Notes under the pieces: model-generated | Database searches by the model: none | What the model was told of the DNA's origin: nothing | The model's input: only the letters and a program-made list of their open reading frames with translations | Position numbers and translations under genes: made by a program | Shown: positions 24,448 through 33,088 of the stretch, in pieces | Layout of the letters: each line of letters opens with the position of its first letter | Numbering within the stretch: position 1 is the stretch's first letter | From: JAADCS01 sp964473735 | Lineage (GTDB): Bacteria; Hydrothermota; Hydrothermia; LBFQ01 | Reading direction: 5' to 3' | Assembly: GCA_964473735.1 (NCBI GenBank) | Contig: CAYYQD010000011.1 | Coordinates: 1 to 40,551, forward strand | Length of the DNA stretch: 40,551 bases

Positions 24448-25137
24448 CTAACCCCTTATGGTGGCTATGAGGCCCATAACGGTGGAGGCTAAGATCCACA
24501 GGGCCACCGTAAAGAAGGGGGAGACGCCGGCTATGAAGAGGGCGTCGGCCAGCAGATACGTACCTATGGCGACGGATCCCATCGCCCACCGTCTGGCTAT
24601 ATCGCTCCCCCAAAGGAGGAGGAGGTTATAGAAGATGATAAAGGCCATTCCAACGTCAAGGAGGATGAAGAGGATGTAGGGGGAGAGGGTACGGAAGATA
24701 GAAACGACGTTGGGTATCAAGGCCGTTATACCCAACAGCAGGACAGTAAGAGCCAGAACGACCATACCACGCAGGAGATTGAGCCGATACCCAAGACTCT
24801 GAAAGTGTGCTATATACCGCACGTTTGCTATGAAGAAGAAGAACCTCGCCAGAGTGTAAAGCAGGAGACCTAAAAAGGGCAAAACTAAGGTTCTACCGTA
24901 CCCCGTGAGTAGGAAGCCCAAACCCTGAAGGAGGAAGGCCAGAGACATTACAGCGTAGAACTGCCCTCTGACGTTGTCCCAACCTAACTCCGATACGGAC
25001 TTATACACCCACAGCGCGCTTATCAGTACGAGGTGTATTCCAAGAACGTACATCACGTATTGAGGGGAAAGGTAGAGGACGAGGATAGATACTGCTGCCG
25101 TTAAAAGTATGACGCTCCTCTCCAGAACGTTCATCAT
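24448..25137 (-). CDS. Seven-TM membrane protein of unknown family, paralogue 1
   Basis: A 229-residue protein that is almost entirely hydrophobic, with about seven membrane helices. It shares with the next upstream gene the blocks ELGWDNVRGQFYAVM (about residue 50), IANVRY with FHFQSLGY-like HFQSLGY (about 105-117) and GSDIARRWA (about 175). These polar blocks lie at predicted loops and recur in the same order, so the two genes are a tandem duplication. No family was recognised. The fold could be a stripped 7TM sensor domain without an output domain, but that is speculation. It has a TAAGAT box 9 nt before the ATG. Confidence 0.75.
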   Translation of the reverse strand: MMNVLERSVILLTAAVSILVLYLSPQYVMYVLGIHLVLISALWVYKSVSELGWDNVRGQFYAVMSLAFLLQGLGFLLTGYGRTLVLPFLGLLLYTLARFFFFIANVRYIAHFQSLGYRLNLLRGMVVLALTVLLLGITALIPNVVSIFRTLSPYILFILLDVGMAFIIFYNLLLLWGSDIARRWAMGSVAIGTYLLADALFIAGVSPFFTVALWILASTVMGLIATIRG

Positions 25138-25146
25138 GGCCCTTCA

Positions 25147-25152
25147 ATCTTA
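25147..25152 (-). promoter_or_regulatory. -10 box of 7TM paralogue 1
   Basis: TAAGAT on the minus strand, 9 nt before the ATG at 25137, in the gap between the paralogues. Confidence 0.45.
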
Positions 25153-25170
25153 CGGCCGAACTTACGTTCT

Positions 25171-25848
25171 CTACCCCCTCATCAGAGATATTACGCCCAT
25201 CAGGGTAAAGGATGTCGTCCAGAGAAGCACGGGATATAGAGGTCCATGGCCGGAGGCCAAGAGGTAATCTCCCACTAAAAATAGAAAGATTACGGCGTAG
25301 CCTATGGCCCACTTGCGGGCTATGTCGCTACCCCTCAACAGGAGGAAGTTGTAGAGCACGATGAACAGCATGGCGGAGTCCAGCGCTATGAACCAGGGGT
25401 ATAGGGGTATGCTGGAGGCCTTACCTAAAAGGAGCACCGTTCCACCCAGGAGCAAGGTTATGACGGCGACCAGGGTCGTCATGGGCCGACCTATCCCGTA
25501 CCCGAGGGATTGGAAGTGGAAAACGTACCTCACGTTACCTATCAGGAACAGGAGCCTTGCGAGTAGGTATATCGCGGCCGCCAAGATGCTAAGCGTTATG
25601 GTCGTGCTCATGCCGGTTAAGAGAAATCCTACACTCTGAAGCAGGAAGGCTCCCCCCATTACAGCGTAGAACTGTCCCCTGACGTTATCCCAGCCCAGCT
25701 CCTGGACCGTTTTACGTATCCACAGGGCCCCTATGATGAGGAGCATTACGGAGAGTAGGGGGAGGGTATAGGTATGAGCGTAGAGAACGGAGAGTACGAC
25801 GAGGACTCCACCGAAGGTCAAACCTGCTATTCCTGCAGTACGGAACAC
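25171..25848 (-). CDS. Seven-TM membrane protein of unknown family, paralogue 2
   Basis: A 225-residue paralogue of the downstream gene, with ELGWDNVRGQFYAVM identical over 15 residues, IGNVRYVFHFQSLGYG and GSDIARKWAIGYAV. Length and helix layout match. The start is GTG at 25848; a TAGAAT box 6 nt before it overlaps the stop codon of the GH1 gene, so each paralogue seems to have its own promoter. Function is unknown; the conserved Trp-Asp-Asn and Ser-Asp-Ile blocks are candidates for a functional site. Confidence 0.75.
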   Translation of the reverse strand: MFRTAGIAGLTFGGVLVVLSVLYAHTYTLPLLSVMLLIIGALWIRKTVQELGWDNVRGQFYAVMGGAFLLQSVGFLLTGMSTTITLSILAAAIYLLARLLFLIGNVRYVFHFQSLGYGIGRPMTTLVAVITLLLGGTVLLLGKASSIPLYPWFIALDSAMLFIVLYNFLLLRGSDIARKWAIGYAVIFLFLVGDYLLASGHGPLYPVLLWTTSFTLMGVISLMRG

Positions 25849-25854
25849 GGGGAG

Positions 25855-25860
25855 ATTCTA
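25855..25860 (-). promoter_or_regulatory. -10 box of 7TM paralogue 2
   Basis: TAGAAT on the minus strand, 6 nt before the GTG at 25848. Its first three bases are the TAG stop of the GH1 gene. Confidence 0.55.
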
Positions 25861-27021
25861 AAGGTGCAACCAGATCTCGCTTAGATTGAGTTTTCCCTTG
25901 GATTTCCTATCCCTGGTGAATATCCCGAATTTGGCCGTATAACCCTCAAGCCACTCGTAGTTGTCCATAAGACTCCAGTACATGTACCCCACGACGTTGA
26001 GTCCCTCCTCTCTGGCCCTCCTCACCCTCTTCAGATGCTCCCGTATAAAGCGCACCCTCTCCCCGTGGTCCTCCGTGGCTATGCCGTTCTCGGTTATAAG
26101 TACGGGACGCTTGAAGTTGTACCGTTTTATCAGGGTGTAAAGCCCTTCCGGATACACCTCCCAACCTAAGGAGCTTCTCCACACCCCTTCTGGAGGTACA
26201 TCAACGCCGAAAGGTTGAAGCAGGGAGAATTTAACCCTATCCCGGGTGTAGTAGTTTATCCCGATGAAGTCCCCACCCTCCTCTATCCTCTCCATCAGGG
26301 CCACCGGAGGGGGTATCTCCCCGGAGACCTCCGAGAAGACGGGGACGAAGTTAAAGAGGTACTCCCGGAGCAGAGTAGGTATCCTCCCGAGGAAACCTAC
26401 CGGAGTAAATACCCTGAGGTGGTGAGCCATTCCCACGGATGCACCCCGTACGTTGGCCTTTACGGCGGCGTAGGCCTCGGAATGGGCCTTCAACATGTTC
26501 CGTATTACGCCCATGGCCTTAGAGAGGGACCTCTCGCCCGGTGGCCAGTCTCCGACCACGTATCCCCTGTAGGCGTATACGTTGGGCTCGTTGATAGTTA
26601 TCCAGAACTTAACGTCCGGAAAGTATCGGGAGAGAAGGTCCGCGTACCTCCCGAATATCTGCGGTGCATCCCCCCTCAACCATCCTCCCGATTCGTAAAA
26701 CCACACCGGATTGGTGAAGTGGTGCAGGGTTAGGATGGGGGTTATACCGGCGTCTAAAAGAGCATCTACGAATCGCCTGTACCGAAGCAGGTTCTTGAGG
26801 TTGAATATCCCCTCTTCCACCTCTATGCGGCCCCACTCAAGGCTGAAACGGTAGGCGTTCGCCCCCACCTCCAGCAGGAGCTTCACGTCCTCCTCCATCC
26901 TCTCCCAGCTGTTGCACGCCTCCCCTACCGGTGGGGCCCTACCTTCCCTCTCCCACAGGGTCCAGTCGTTGTACGTACCACCCTCTATCTGGTGAGCGCT
27001 GGTGGCCGCTCCAAGGAGCAC
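25858..27021 (-). CDS. Glycoside hydrolase family 1 (beta-glycosidase)
   Basis: A 387-residue (beta/alpha)8 barrel, somewhat shorter than the usual ~450. It begins LLGAATSAHQIEGG, the standard GH1 N-terminus. The acid/base Glu145 is in TINEPN and the nucleophile Glu311 in ITENGI. HHFTNPVWF and YMYWSLMDNYEW are other family blocks. No signal peptide, so it acts in the cytoplasm on imported beta-glucosides or beta-galactosides. The GTG start follows TACAAT by 6 nt. Confidence 0.95.
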   Translation of the reverse strand: MLLGAATSAHQIEGGTYNDWTLWEREGRAPPVGEACNSWERMEEDVKLLLEVGANAYRFSLEWGRIEVEEGIFNLKNLLRYRRFVDALLDAGITPILTLHHFTNPVWFYESGGWLRGDAPQIFGRYADLLSRYFPDVKFWITINEPNVYAYRGYVVGDWPPGERSLSKAMGVIRNMLKAHSEAYAAVKANVRGASVGMAHHLRVFTPVGFLGRIPTLLREYLFNFVPVFSEVSGEIPPPVALMERIEEGGDFIGINYYTRDRVKFSLLQPFGVDVPPEGVWRSSLGWEVYPEGLYTLIKRYNFKRPVLITENGIATEDHGERVRFIREHLKRVRRAREEGLNVVGYMYWSLMDNYEWLEGYTAKFGIFTRDRKSKGKLNLSEIWLHL

Positions 27022-27027
27022 ACGGGT

Positions 27028-27033
27028 ATTGTA
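27028..27033 (-). promoter_or_regulatory. -10 box of GH1 gene
   Basis: TACAAT on the minus strand, 6 nt before the GTG at 27021. Confidence 0.6.
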
Positions 27034-27039
27034 CGGTGG

Positions 27040-28764
27040 CTACCTGATTATGAGGCGCACGGGTCTGCCATTTCCCACCACGAAGAAGAGGCCGCGACCC
27101 CTGAAGTCTTCAAGGTTCCCGCGAAATACCAGCCTTCCGGAGGGGGTATATACCCTGACCTCACCCTGTACTCTACCCCCGGGCCTCTCCGATACGGCTA
27201 ACTCCCCGTCCCCTCCCACAGGCGTCGGCACAGGGAAGTTCTCGGAGAACTCGGACGTGTTCCACAGGTTATCCCGGCTAAGTGCCGTCAGGAACAGGAG
27301 ACCCGACCCCCAATCCGGTCCGAGGCTATCCACCTTGAGGATCATACTGTACGTGCCGGCGAGCACCGGGGCGGCTCCTATGAAGGTTCCTCCCTCACCG
27401 TGGCCGTTTATCTCCCCCGGGCAGTTGTAATCGTCCCTCGTGGAGACCACGTAAATCTCAACGCTGTCCGCTCCCGTAAGGGCCCGGCCCCAGACCAGAA
27501 GGGTGGTATCCCCCGACGATACGTACAGGCGAACGGAGTCTATGTACGGGTAGTCTATCAGCTCGTTGGGGTTTCCCGATTGGCGTAGCCCGTCGTTGCA
27601 CGTGACACCGTCTCCCGCGGAGCCGGATGCCCCCGATGAGTCCAAATCTACGGCCAGGCCCCCGTTGTCGGAGAAGGAGTTTCGGGATATGAGGACGTTC
27701 GTGGAGTTCCCCCTCTTCTCACCCACCCCAACGCCCGGTCCGGATAGGTGCCACCCGTTCCCGAATATACGGTTGTAGGAGATTTCAACGTAGTCGGATC
27801 CCCCGTCTACGAACACCCCCTTCGTTCCGTTGTCGTATATGGTGTTCCCGGTTATGAACACCGTATCCGCGTTGTATCGCACCTCTATTCCGGAGCCGAA
27901 TACCCTGATGTCGGACCCTCCGGGGTTATCCGCCGAGTGTATGAGGTTGTGGCGGAGGGTAACGTTCTTGAAATACACGTTGACGTTGTCCCCCTGATTG
28001 AAGTACCATGCGCTGGCGAATATCTCGGAGGAGTCTAAGACCCAACCGTTGGACGTACCCGCCGAGGTGTTTCCGAACTTCACACCGTGGGATCCACAGA
28101 ACCCCACGTAGAGGCGGGAGAGACGCCCGGAGGTCTCCTCATCAACGAATATACAGTCGGATCTCGTTGAATCCACCGGCTCACTCCCGTCCGCCGGAAG
28201 CCCCACGAACATCTCCCGGAGGGTCACGTTGTCGCTACCGCTCTGTACCCGTATCACCTGACTTCCCGACGACCCCCCACCGTTGAACATGGCGAGGCCC
28301 ATCACTAAAACGTCGCTGGCGTCTATCTCAAGCATTCCTGAAGTGCTGGAGTTCCCGTTCAGGTCTATCTCAACCTCCGGACAGGGGAAGTACGGAAGGA
28401 CGGCCCCGAGCGTACCCACCTCCCTGCCGTACGTATTCCTAACCCCCGTCCATCCGGCGGAGTCCGGGGCTGCCCTGTAGGAGGGGTGGCACAGGTTGGT
28501 GTTCCCGCGGTTGGCCGTCTGGCTCCAGCCGTCTATCAGGACGGGGTCGGTTATGGCCGGGAGTTTGGATGTCAGGGTTATCCTCCACCAGCAGTTCCCG
28601 GAGGAGCACACGTACCCGGGGTCGGTGTCCGGTATGTTGAAGGTTATCGTGTCGGGACCGGGGGAGGAGTTGGCCTGGTCTATCGCCCAACGGAGAGTGC
28701 CTGCGGAACCGTTGTCCGCCGTGCTATTTACCACGAAAGTGGCACCTGACAGAAGGATAAACAT
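27040..28764 (-). CDS. Secreted parallel beta-helix protein with C-terminal sorting-like domain
   Basis: A 574-residue exported protein. NSTADNGSAGTLRWAIDQAN is the opening typical of right-handed beta-helix (pectate-lyase-fold/CSLREA-like) proteins. Repeated Asn-rich turns such as NTIYDNGTKG and NRIFGNGWH follow over about residues 150-380. The C-terminus (VYTPSGRLVFRGNLEDF to VRLIIR) resembles a type-A T9SS sorting domain. The role is probably surface polysaccharide binding or adhesion. Start ATG at 28764 gives the very short leader MFILLSG; an in-frame GTG at 28800 would add a basic stretch, but a TAGAAT box lies between the two. Confidence 0.82.
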   Translation of the reverse strand: MFILLSGATFVVNSTADNGSAGTLRWAIDQANSSPGPDTITFNIPDTDPGYVCSSGNCWWRITLTSKLPAITDPVLIDGWSQTANRGNTNLCHPSYRAAPDSAGWTGVRNTYGREVGTLGAVLPYFPCPEVEIDLNGNSSTSGMLEIDASDVLVMGLAMFNGGGSSGSQVIRVQSGSDNVTLREMFVGLPADGSEPVDSTRSDCIFVDEETSGRLSRLYVGFCGSHGVKFGNTSAGTSNGWVLDSSEIFASAWYFNQGDNVNVYFKNVTLRHNLIHSADNPGGSDIRVFGSGIEVRYNADTVFITGNTIYDNGTKGVFVDGGSDYVEISYNRIFGNGWHLSGPGVGVGEKRGNSTNVLISRNSFSDNGGLAVDLDSSGASGSAGDGVTCNDGLRQSGNPNELIDYPYIDSVRLYVSSGDTTLLVWGRALTGADSVEIYVVSTRDDYNCPGEINGHGEGGTFIGAAPVLAGTYSMILKVDSLGPDWGSGLLFLTALSRDNLWNTSEFSENFPVPTPVGGDGELAVSERPGGRVQGEVRVYTPSGRLVFRGNLEDFRGRGLFFVVGNGRPVRLIIR

Positions 28765-28777
28765 GATTTTTCCCCTT

Positions 28778-28783
28778 ATTCTA
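28778..28783 (-). promoter_or_regulatory. -10 box of beta-helix gene
   Basis: TAGAAT on the minus strand, 13 nt before the ATG at 28764. The spacing is the longest seen here. Confidence 0.45.
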
Positions 28784-28827
28784 CGGCAGAGGGAACGCAC
28801 CGGTGCGCCAACCCCCTACCTGAAGGA

Positions 28828-29727
28828 TTACGGGGGGTTCAGGACCATCTCCGCCAGAGAGTACAGAGCCTTCAGGTGTCTTCCCGGTGAGAGGAGGGAG
28901 CCGGAGCCTTTACCCATAAACCTCTCTCCGGAGTAAGCCCTGAGGTACTCCACCATCTCCTCCACCGTACCGAAGACCCTTCCGGGGCCTATCCTCCGAA
29001 CCATCTCCGCCGCTCCTCCGGCCCGATTTAGGACCAAAACCGGAGTTTCCGCCGCCATGGATTCAAGGGCAGCGTAGGAGAAGGACTCGTATCGGGAGGT
29101 TATCAGGGTGAAGGTGGCCTCCCCGTATAGGTCCGTTAGCCTGTCCGACGGCACCTTCCCTAAGACTTCAACGTTGGGTGGGACCTTCTTCCCCCTTCCA
29201 ACGCCCACGACCACGAAGCGCCACTCCGGGAGCCGGGCCGCAACGGACAGGAGGGTGTCGTACCCCTTTATCCACGCCTCCCTACCCACCCAGAGCAGGA
29301 GTCTCCCCTCCGGTACGACCTCTACCGGCTCTATCTCCCGGGGGAAGGGTAGATACAGGACCTCACCATCCACACCGTACAACCTGCGCGCCGTCTCCCT
29401 CATGGCTTCGGTCGGAAAGATGAGGGCGGAGAAGAGGCTTAGATAACGTCTAAACCTGCGAAACCTCGCGATATGTATGGGATTAAACTCCCACTTACCA
29501 GAGAGGATCCGTGGGGAGACCGCCCTCAGGCCGTGAAAGTAGTACATTTTTGTAGCCGGATGGTGTGCTATCTCCGGTATTACCCCGTGGACCACTAAGA
29601 GGTCGTACCCCCGCGGTGGCGGGCCCCGGCGCTCAACCTCCCAGACCTCCTCATCTAAAGTCTCAAGGATGGAGAGGTACCGGCCTATTCCCCCTCCCCT
29701 TTTCCTCACGACGTGGAGCAGTTTCAC
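28828..29727 (-). CDS. Glycosyltransferase, GT4-like
   Basis: A 299-residue GT-B-fold transferase. The C-terminal donor-binding half holds LLLWVGREAWIKGYDTLL and the EX7E motif ESFSYAALE within TSRYESFSYAALESMAAETPV (shown in part). The N-terminal half is short, beginning LLHVVRKRGGGIGRYLS, which resembles acceptor domains of lipopolysaccharide or capsule enzymes. GTG at 29727 overlaps the lptB stop by 4 nt, so it is cotranscribed with lptB and may build envelope glycan. Confidence 0.87.
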   Translation of the reverse strand: MKLLHVVRKRGGGIGRYLSILETLDEEVWEVERRGPPPRGYDLLVVHGVIPEIAHHPATKMYYFHGLRAVSPRILSGKWEFNPIHIARFRRFRRYLSLFSALIFPTEAMRETARRLYGVDGEVLYLPFPREIEPVEVVPEGRLLLWVGREAWIKGYDTLLSVAARLPEWRFVVVGVGRGKKVPPNVEVLGKVPSDRLTDLYGEATFTLITSRYESFSYAALESMAAETPVLVLNRAGGAAEMVRRIGPGRVFGTVEEMVEYLRAYSGERFMGKGSGSLLSPGRHLKALYSLAEMVLNPP

Positions 29728-30449
29728 ATCCGGAACTTCTCTCCCAGATACAGTTTGCGCGCCTCGGGGTTGTTTATCAGGTACTCGGTCGTCCCCTCAA
29801 GGAGTATCCTCCCCTCGTATATGATGTAGGCCCTGTCGGTTATCTCCAGAGTCTCCCGCACGTTGTGGTCGGTTATTATCACACCTATGTTCATCTCCTT
29901 GAGTTTGAGGACCATCTCCTGAATCTCCTCGCGGGTCTTCGGGTCAACGGCGGCAAAGGGCTCGTCAAGGAGCAGGAACTTCGGCTCAAGCACTATGGCA
30001 CGGGCTACCTCAACCCTCCTCCTCTCTCCTCCGGAGAGCTGTATCCCGAGGCTCTTAACCACCTTCCTCAGGTTAAGCATCTCTATCACCTCTTCCGTCC
30101 GCCTCTTAGCCTCCTTACGGCCGTACCCCCTCATCTCCAGAACACCGTAGATGTTGTCCCAGACGGATAGGTACCGGAAGACGGAGGGTTCCTGAGGGAG
30201 ATAGCCTATGCCCATCCTCGCCCTCTTAAACATCGGCAGTTTCGTTATCTCTCTATCGTCAAGGAAGACCTTTCCGGAGTTGGGCCTTATAGCCCCAACG
30301 ATCATGTAGAAGGTGGTCGTCTTACCGGCCCCGTTCGGACCTAAAAGTCCCACTATCTCCCCCTGCTTCACCTCAAGGCTAACCTCGTTCACCACCTTCC
30401 TCTTTCTGTATATCTTCACCAGCTTCTCTGTCCGTAGTACGGAAAGCAC
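29724..30449 (-). CDS. lptB: LptB, lipopolysaccharide-transport ATPase
   Basis: A 241-residue ABC ATPase. Walker A is GPNGAGKTT (37-45), the signature LSGGERRRVEVARAI, Walker B FLLLDEPFAAVDP, and the H-loop IITDHNVRETLEI. The GYLPQEPSVFRYLSVWDN region and the VDP after Walker B match LptB rather than LivG. It powers extraction of lipopolysaccharide from the inner membrane, showing an LPS-type outer membrane. GTG start follows TAAAAT by 7 nt. Confidence 0.93.
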   Translation of the reverse strand: MLSVLRTEKLVKIYRKRKVVNEVSLEVKQGEIVGLLGPNGAGKTTTFYMIVGAIRPNSGKVFLDDREITKLPMFKRARMGIGYLPQEPSVFRYLSVWDNIYGVLEMRGYGRKEAKRRTEEVIEMLNLRKVVKSLGIQLSGGERRRVEVARAIVLEPKFLLLDEPFAAVDPKTREEIQEMVLKLKEMNIGVIITDHNVRETLEITDRAYIIYEGRILLEGTTEYLINNPEARKLYLGEKFRM

Positions 30450-30456
30450 GGTTTGG

Positions 30457-30462
30457 ATTTTA
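30457..30462 (-). promoter_or_regulatory. -10 box of lptB operon
   Basis: TAAAAT on the minus strand, 7 nt before the GTG at 30449. Confidence 0.55.
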
Positions 30463-30472
30463 CGGTGGCCTT

Positions 30473-32938
30473 TCAGGGTACGAGGAGCTTTATGGCCTTC
30501 CCCCTATACACGGCGAAATACACCCCCCGCTTCAGCCGGTGCCTTCCGGCGGAAAGGACGCCCACGAGCCTGCCGGAGGGGTCGTAGAGACGCACGGGAC
30601 CCCCCTTTACGACCACCTCACCCCTACCCACGGATACGACCCGGGAAGACGTACCCTCCGTACCCTCGGCTTCCACCACCACCGGGCAGGCCGGCGTATC
30701 GCTGTAGAACACCCTGAGGTACATGGAGGCCGAATCTCCGGGAGTAAGGGTGTAGGGACCTACGGAGAGGACGAGGGACCAGTCGCTCACCGTGTCGGCG
30801 GCAAAGGAGAGAGAGCCGGAGATGAAGGCGTACTTAACGGGGTCGTAGAGGGTGTCGTACCAGCCGGAGTTCCTTATGAAGGAGAGGTGGGCGGGGGTCT
30901 GGGGGGTCTGGAAGCCGATGTACCCGGAGAAGCTGCTGTCTGCGGCCCATATAAGGGCGCATCGTTGGGAAGGGATAACGCGGCCGGTGTCCTGAGAAGC
31001 CCAGCCCACGTCGGGGTCGGAGAAGAAGGCCAGATAACCGGTTATGGGCGAGGGGGTGGTGTTGAAGACCGTGAAGGCGAGGTGCAGGGTGGCATCACCC
31101 GGGTAGGCGTAGGCCTGCGTACGGAACCTCAAGCCTTTAGGGGAAGGGTGCCCGGAGTCCGTCTGCATCACGTACCAGCCCTGGGGGACGAAGGGAAGGG
31201 GAGAGAAGGCTCCCGAGGGGAGGAAGTCGGAGTCGGACCCCCGCGGGTTTATCCACGCGTCTACGACGTAGGACGAGTCCGTGGCGAAGGCGAAGCTGCC
31301 GAGGTACAGGAGGGAGACACCGCCGTAGAGGAGCCTGAACCACTTCCCACCGCGGGTGAAGGAGACCTTTAGGGCCGCCGTATCCACATCCACGTACTCC
31401 TCCGGTGGCGTGCCGTAGCGGAGTAGTAGCTTGTATCGTAGGGTATCGCCGACCTCAACCTTTAGGTTGAAGGGCACGTAGGTCCCATCGGTCAGGCCGG
31501 AGGCGGTTATCTCCCAGAGCAGGGTAAGGGTGTCCGAAGCCGGTAAAGTGGCCGTTCTTACGGGATCCGTTATGGATACTCCGGGGAGCGGAGTACTCAG
31601 GAGGAAGCTGGCCGCGCCCGAGGTTGGAGAGTGGTTGTATATCACCACCTCCAACGTATCCGTGCCGTCAAAGGTTCCGTCCAACACCCTCCACGAAACG
31701 ACCTCCGGGAGGAGGGAGGGGGGAGAGAGGAGGTTGAGGGAGTGCCACACGTTCAGCCTACCCCACCCGTAGGTGTTGTTGGGATAGGGGGAGCCCCACG
31801 GGAAGGTGTCCGCTCCGGAGGTGATAGCCGAATACACCTCCTCAAAGGTCAGGGTAGGGTCCCTCTGAAGGAGTACGGCTACGGCCCCGGCCACGAGGGG
31901 GGAGGCTAAGGAGGTGCCGGACCACGCCTGAAACCCCCCTCCGGGCATGGTCGTGAGGACGCCAACGCCGGGGGCGACGACGTCGGGCTTCAGGAGGTTC
32001 CATGTGGGGTAGGGCCAGTAAGCGGTGTCGTTCCAGGGGGGCCTGTTCGGAGCGGGTCCCTCCGAGGAGAAGTGCGCTATCGTATCGCTTTCGTACGTGG
32101 CCCCCACCCCTATGACCGTGGGGTAGTTCCCCGGCGAGAAGTTAACGCCGGAGGTGTTCCCTATGGCGAACACGGGAACTATGCCGGCCAGCCTCAGGAG
32201 ATAGACGTCGTTCCAGTACTCAAGGGAGCCGTCCGGCCCTCCGGTTTTCCACGAGCCGTTATAGACCCGGATGTTGTACCCGCTATCCACCTTCCACTCC
32301 AGTATCCTCTCAAACCCGAGGTGGGTGGTTATCTCCGACGAGGTGAGGTACTTGCCGAAGAGTCTAACTACCGCGACCTTGGCACCGGGGGCCACGCCCG
32401 TGCTGTCGGCCACTATCACGCCGCTAACTATGGTACCGTGCGGGAATTCGCTCTCAACTGGCCTTGGGTTATGCTCAACGGGGTCGTACCACAGGCCGGA
32501 CCACTTGGAGATGAGGTAAGGATGGGAGGTATCAAGGCCCGTGTCCATAACTACCACGATGACCCCGCTTCCGTCGTAGCCAGCGGCCCATGCGGAGTCA
32601 GCCATTATCTTATCAAGGGCCCACGAGCCGGTTGAGGTCGGAGTGGCAGGCGTGGGCGGAACCAGTTGAACGTACCCGGCCTTCCTGTAGCCTATCGCTC
32701 CGGTCTCACGCAGTAGTCCCGGGAGGAGGGTGCTGTCGGTTAGTACGGCGATGGCGTTGGCCGTGGGGAGAGGTATCACGCTATCAACACCCGGGAGTAC
32801 CTTTACCTTCTGGGCTGCACTTCCTATCCGTGTCTTCAGGTAGTGAAACAGATGTTCCGCAGAACTTATCCTGTACTTCCTGACGTCCCCGTACCGGAGG
32901 ACGTACCACTCCGACGTTATCAGGCCAAGAAGTAGCAC
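30473..32938 (-). CDS. Secreted subtilisin-like (S8) protease with C-terminal sorting-like domain
   Basis: An 821-residue subtilase. A propeptide-like stretch (about 10-100) precedes the catalytic domain: Asp132 in VVVMDTGLD, His167 in FPHGTIVSG, oxyanion Asn in AIGNTSG (near 261) and Ser343 in WSGTSLASP. Beta-rich domains follow at about 390-740. The final residues (VRLYDPSGRLVGVLSAG to IKLLVP) match the sorting-like module of the other secreted proteins here. The N-terminus is only MLLLGLITS before SEWYV; the GTG start is fixed by a TAA codon four codons upstream. Confidence 0.93.
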   Translation of the reverse strand: MLLLGLITSEWYVLRYGDVRKYRISSAEHLFHYLKTRIGSAAQKVKVLPGVDSVIPLPTANAIAVLTDSTLLPGLLRETGAIGYRKAGYVQLVPPTPATPTSTGSWALDKIMADSAWAAGYDGSGVIVVVMDTGLDTSHPYLISKWSGLWYDPVEHNPRPVESEFPHGTIVSGVIVADSTGVAPGAKVAVVRLFGKYLTSSEITTHLGFERILEWKVDSGYNIRVYNGSWKTGGPDGSLEYWNDVYLLRLAGIVPVFAIGNTSGVNFSPGNYPTVIGVGATYESDTIAHFSSEGPAPNRPPWNDTAYWPYPTWNLLKPDVVAPGVGVLTTMPGGGFQAWSGTSLASPLVAGAVAVLLQRDPTLTFEEVYSAITSGADTFPWGSPYPNNTYGWGRLNVWHSLNLLSPPSLLPEVVSWRVLDGTFDGTDTLEVVIYNHSPTSGAASFLLSTPLPGVSITDPVRTATLPASDTLTLLWEITASGLTDGTYVPFNLKVEVGDTLRYKLLLRYGTPPEEYVDVDTAALKVSFTRGGKWFRLLYGGVSLLYLGSFAFATDSSYVVDAWINPRGSDSDFLPSGAFSPLPFVPQGWYVMQTDSGHPSPKGLRFRTQAYAYPGDATLHLAFTVFNTTPSPITGYLAFFSDPDVGWASQDTGRVIPSQRCALIWAADSSFSGYIGFQTPQTPAHLSFIRNSGWYDTLYDPVKYAFISGSLSFAADTVSDWSLVLSVGPYTLTPGDSASMYLRVFYSDTPACPVVVEAEGTEGTSSRVVSVGRGEVVVKGGPVRLYDPSGRLVGVLSAGRHRLKRGVYFAVYRGKAIKLLVP

Positions 32939-32944
32939 GAGGGT

Positions 32945-32950
32945 ATTTTA
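32945..32950 (-). promoter_or_regulatory. -10 box of subtilase gene
   Basis: TAAAAT on the minus strand, 6 nt before the GTG at 32938. Its TAA is also an in-frame stop, ruling out a longer N-terminus. Confidence 0.65.
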
Positions 32951-33075
32951 AAGGGAAAACGTAGGAGCATCAATAAGACCAGCGAAAGGATATTCCGTCA
33001 GGGGGCTTATACCGTTAATGAATTACAATACTTTAAAAGTTGCGAAAAATTTCAAATTTATCACATTATCAAGCG

Positions 33076-33081
33076 TACAAT
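33076..33081 (+). promoter_or_regulatory. -10 box of SBBP-like gene
   Basis: TACAAT 7 nt before the ATG at 33089. The 150-nt divergent spacer to the subtilase is AT-rich and shows no clear operator. Confidence 0.6.
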
Positions 33082-33088
33082 ACCGGCT

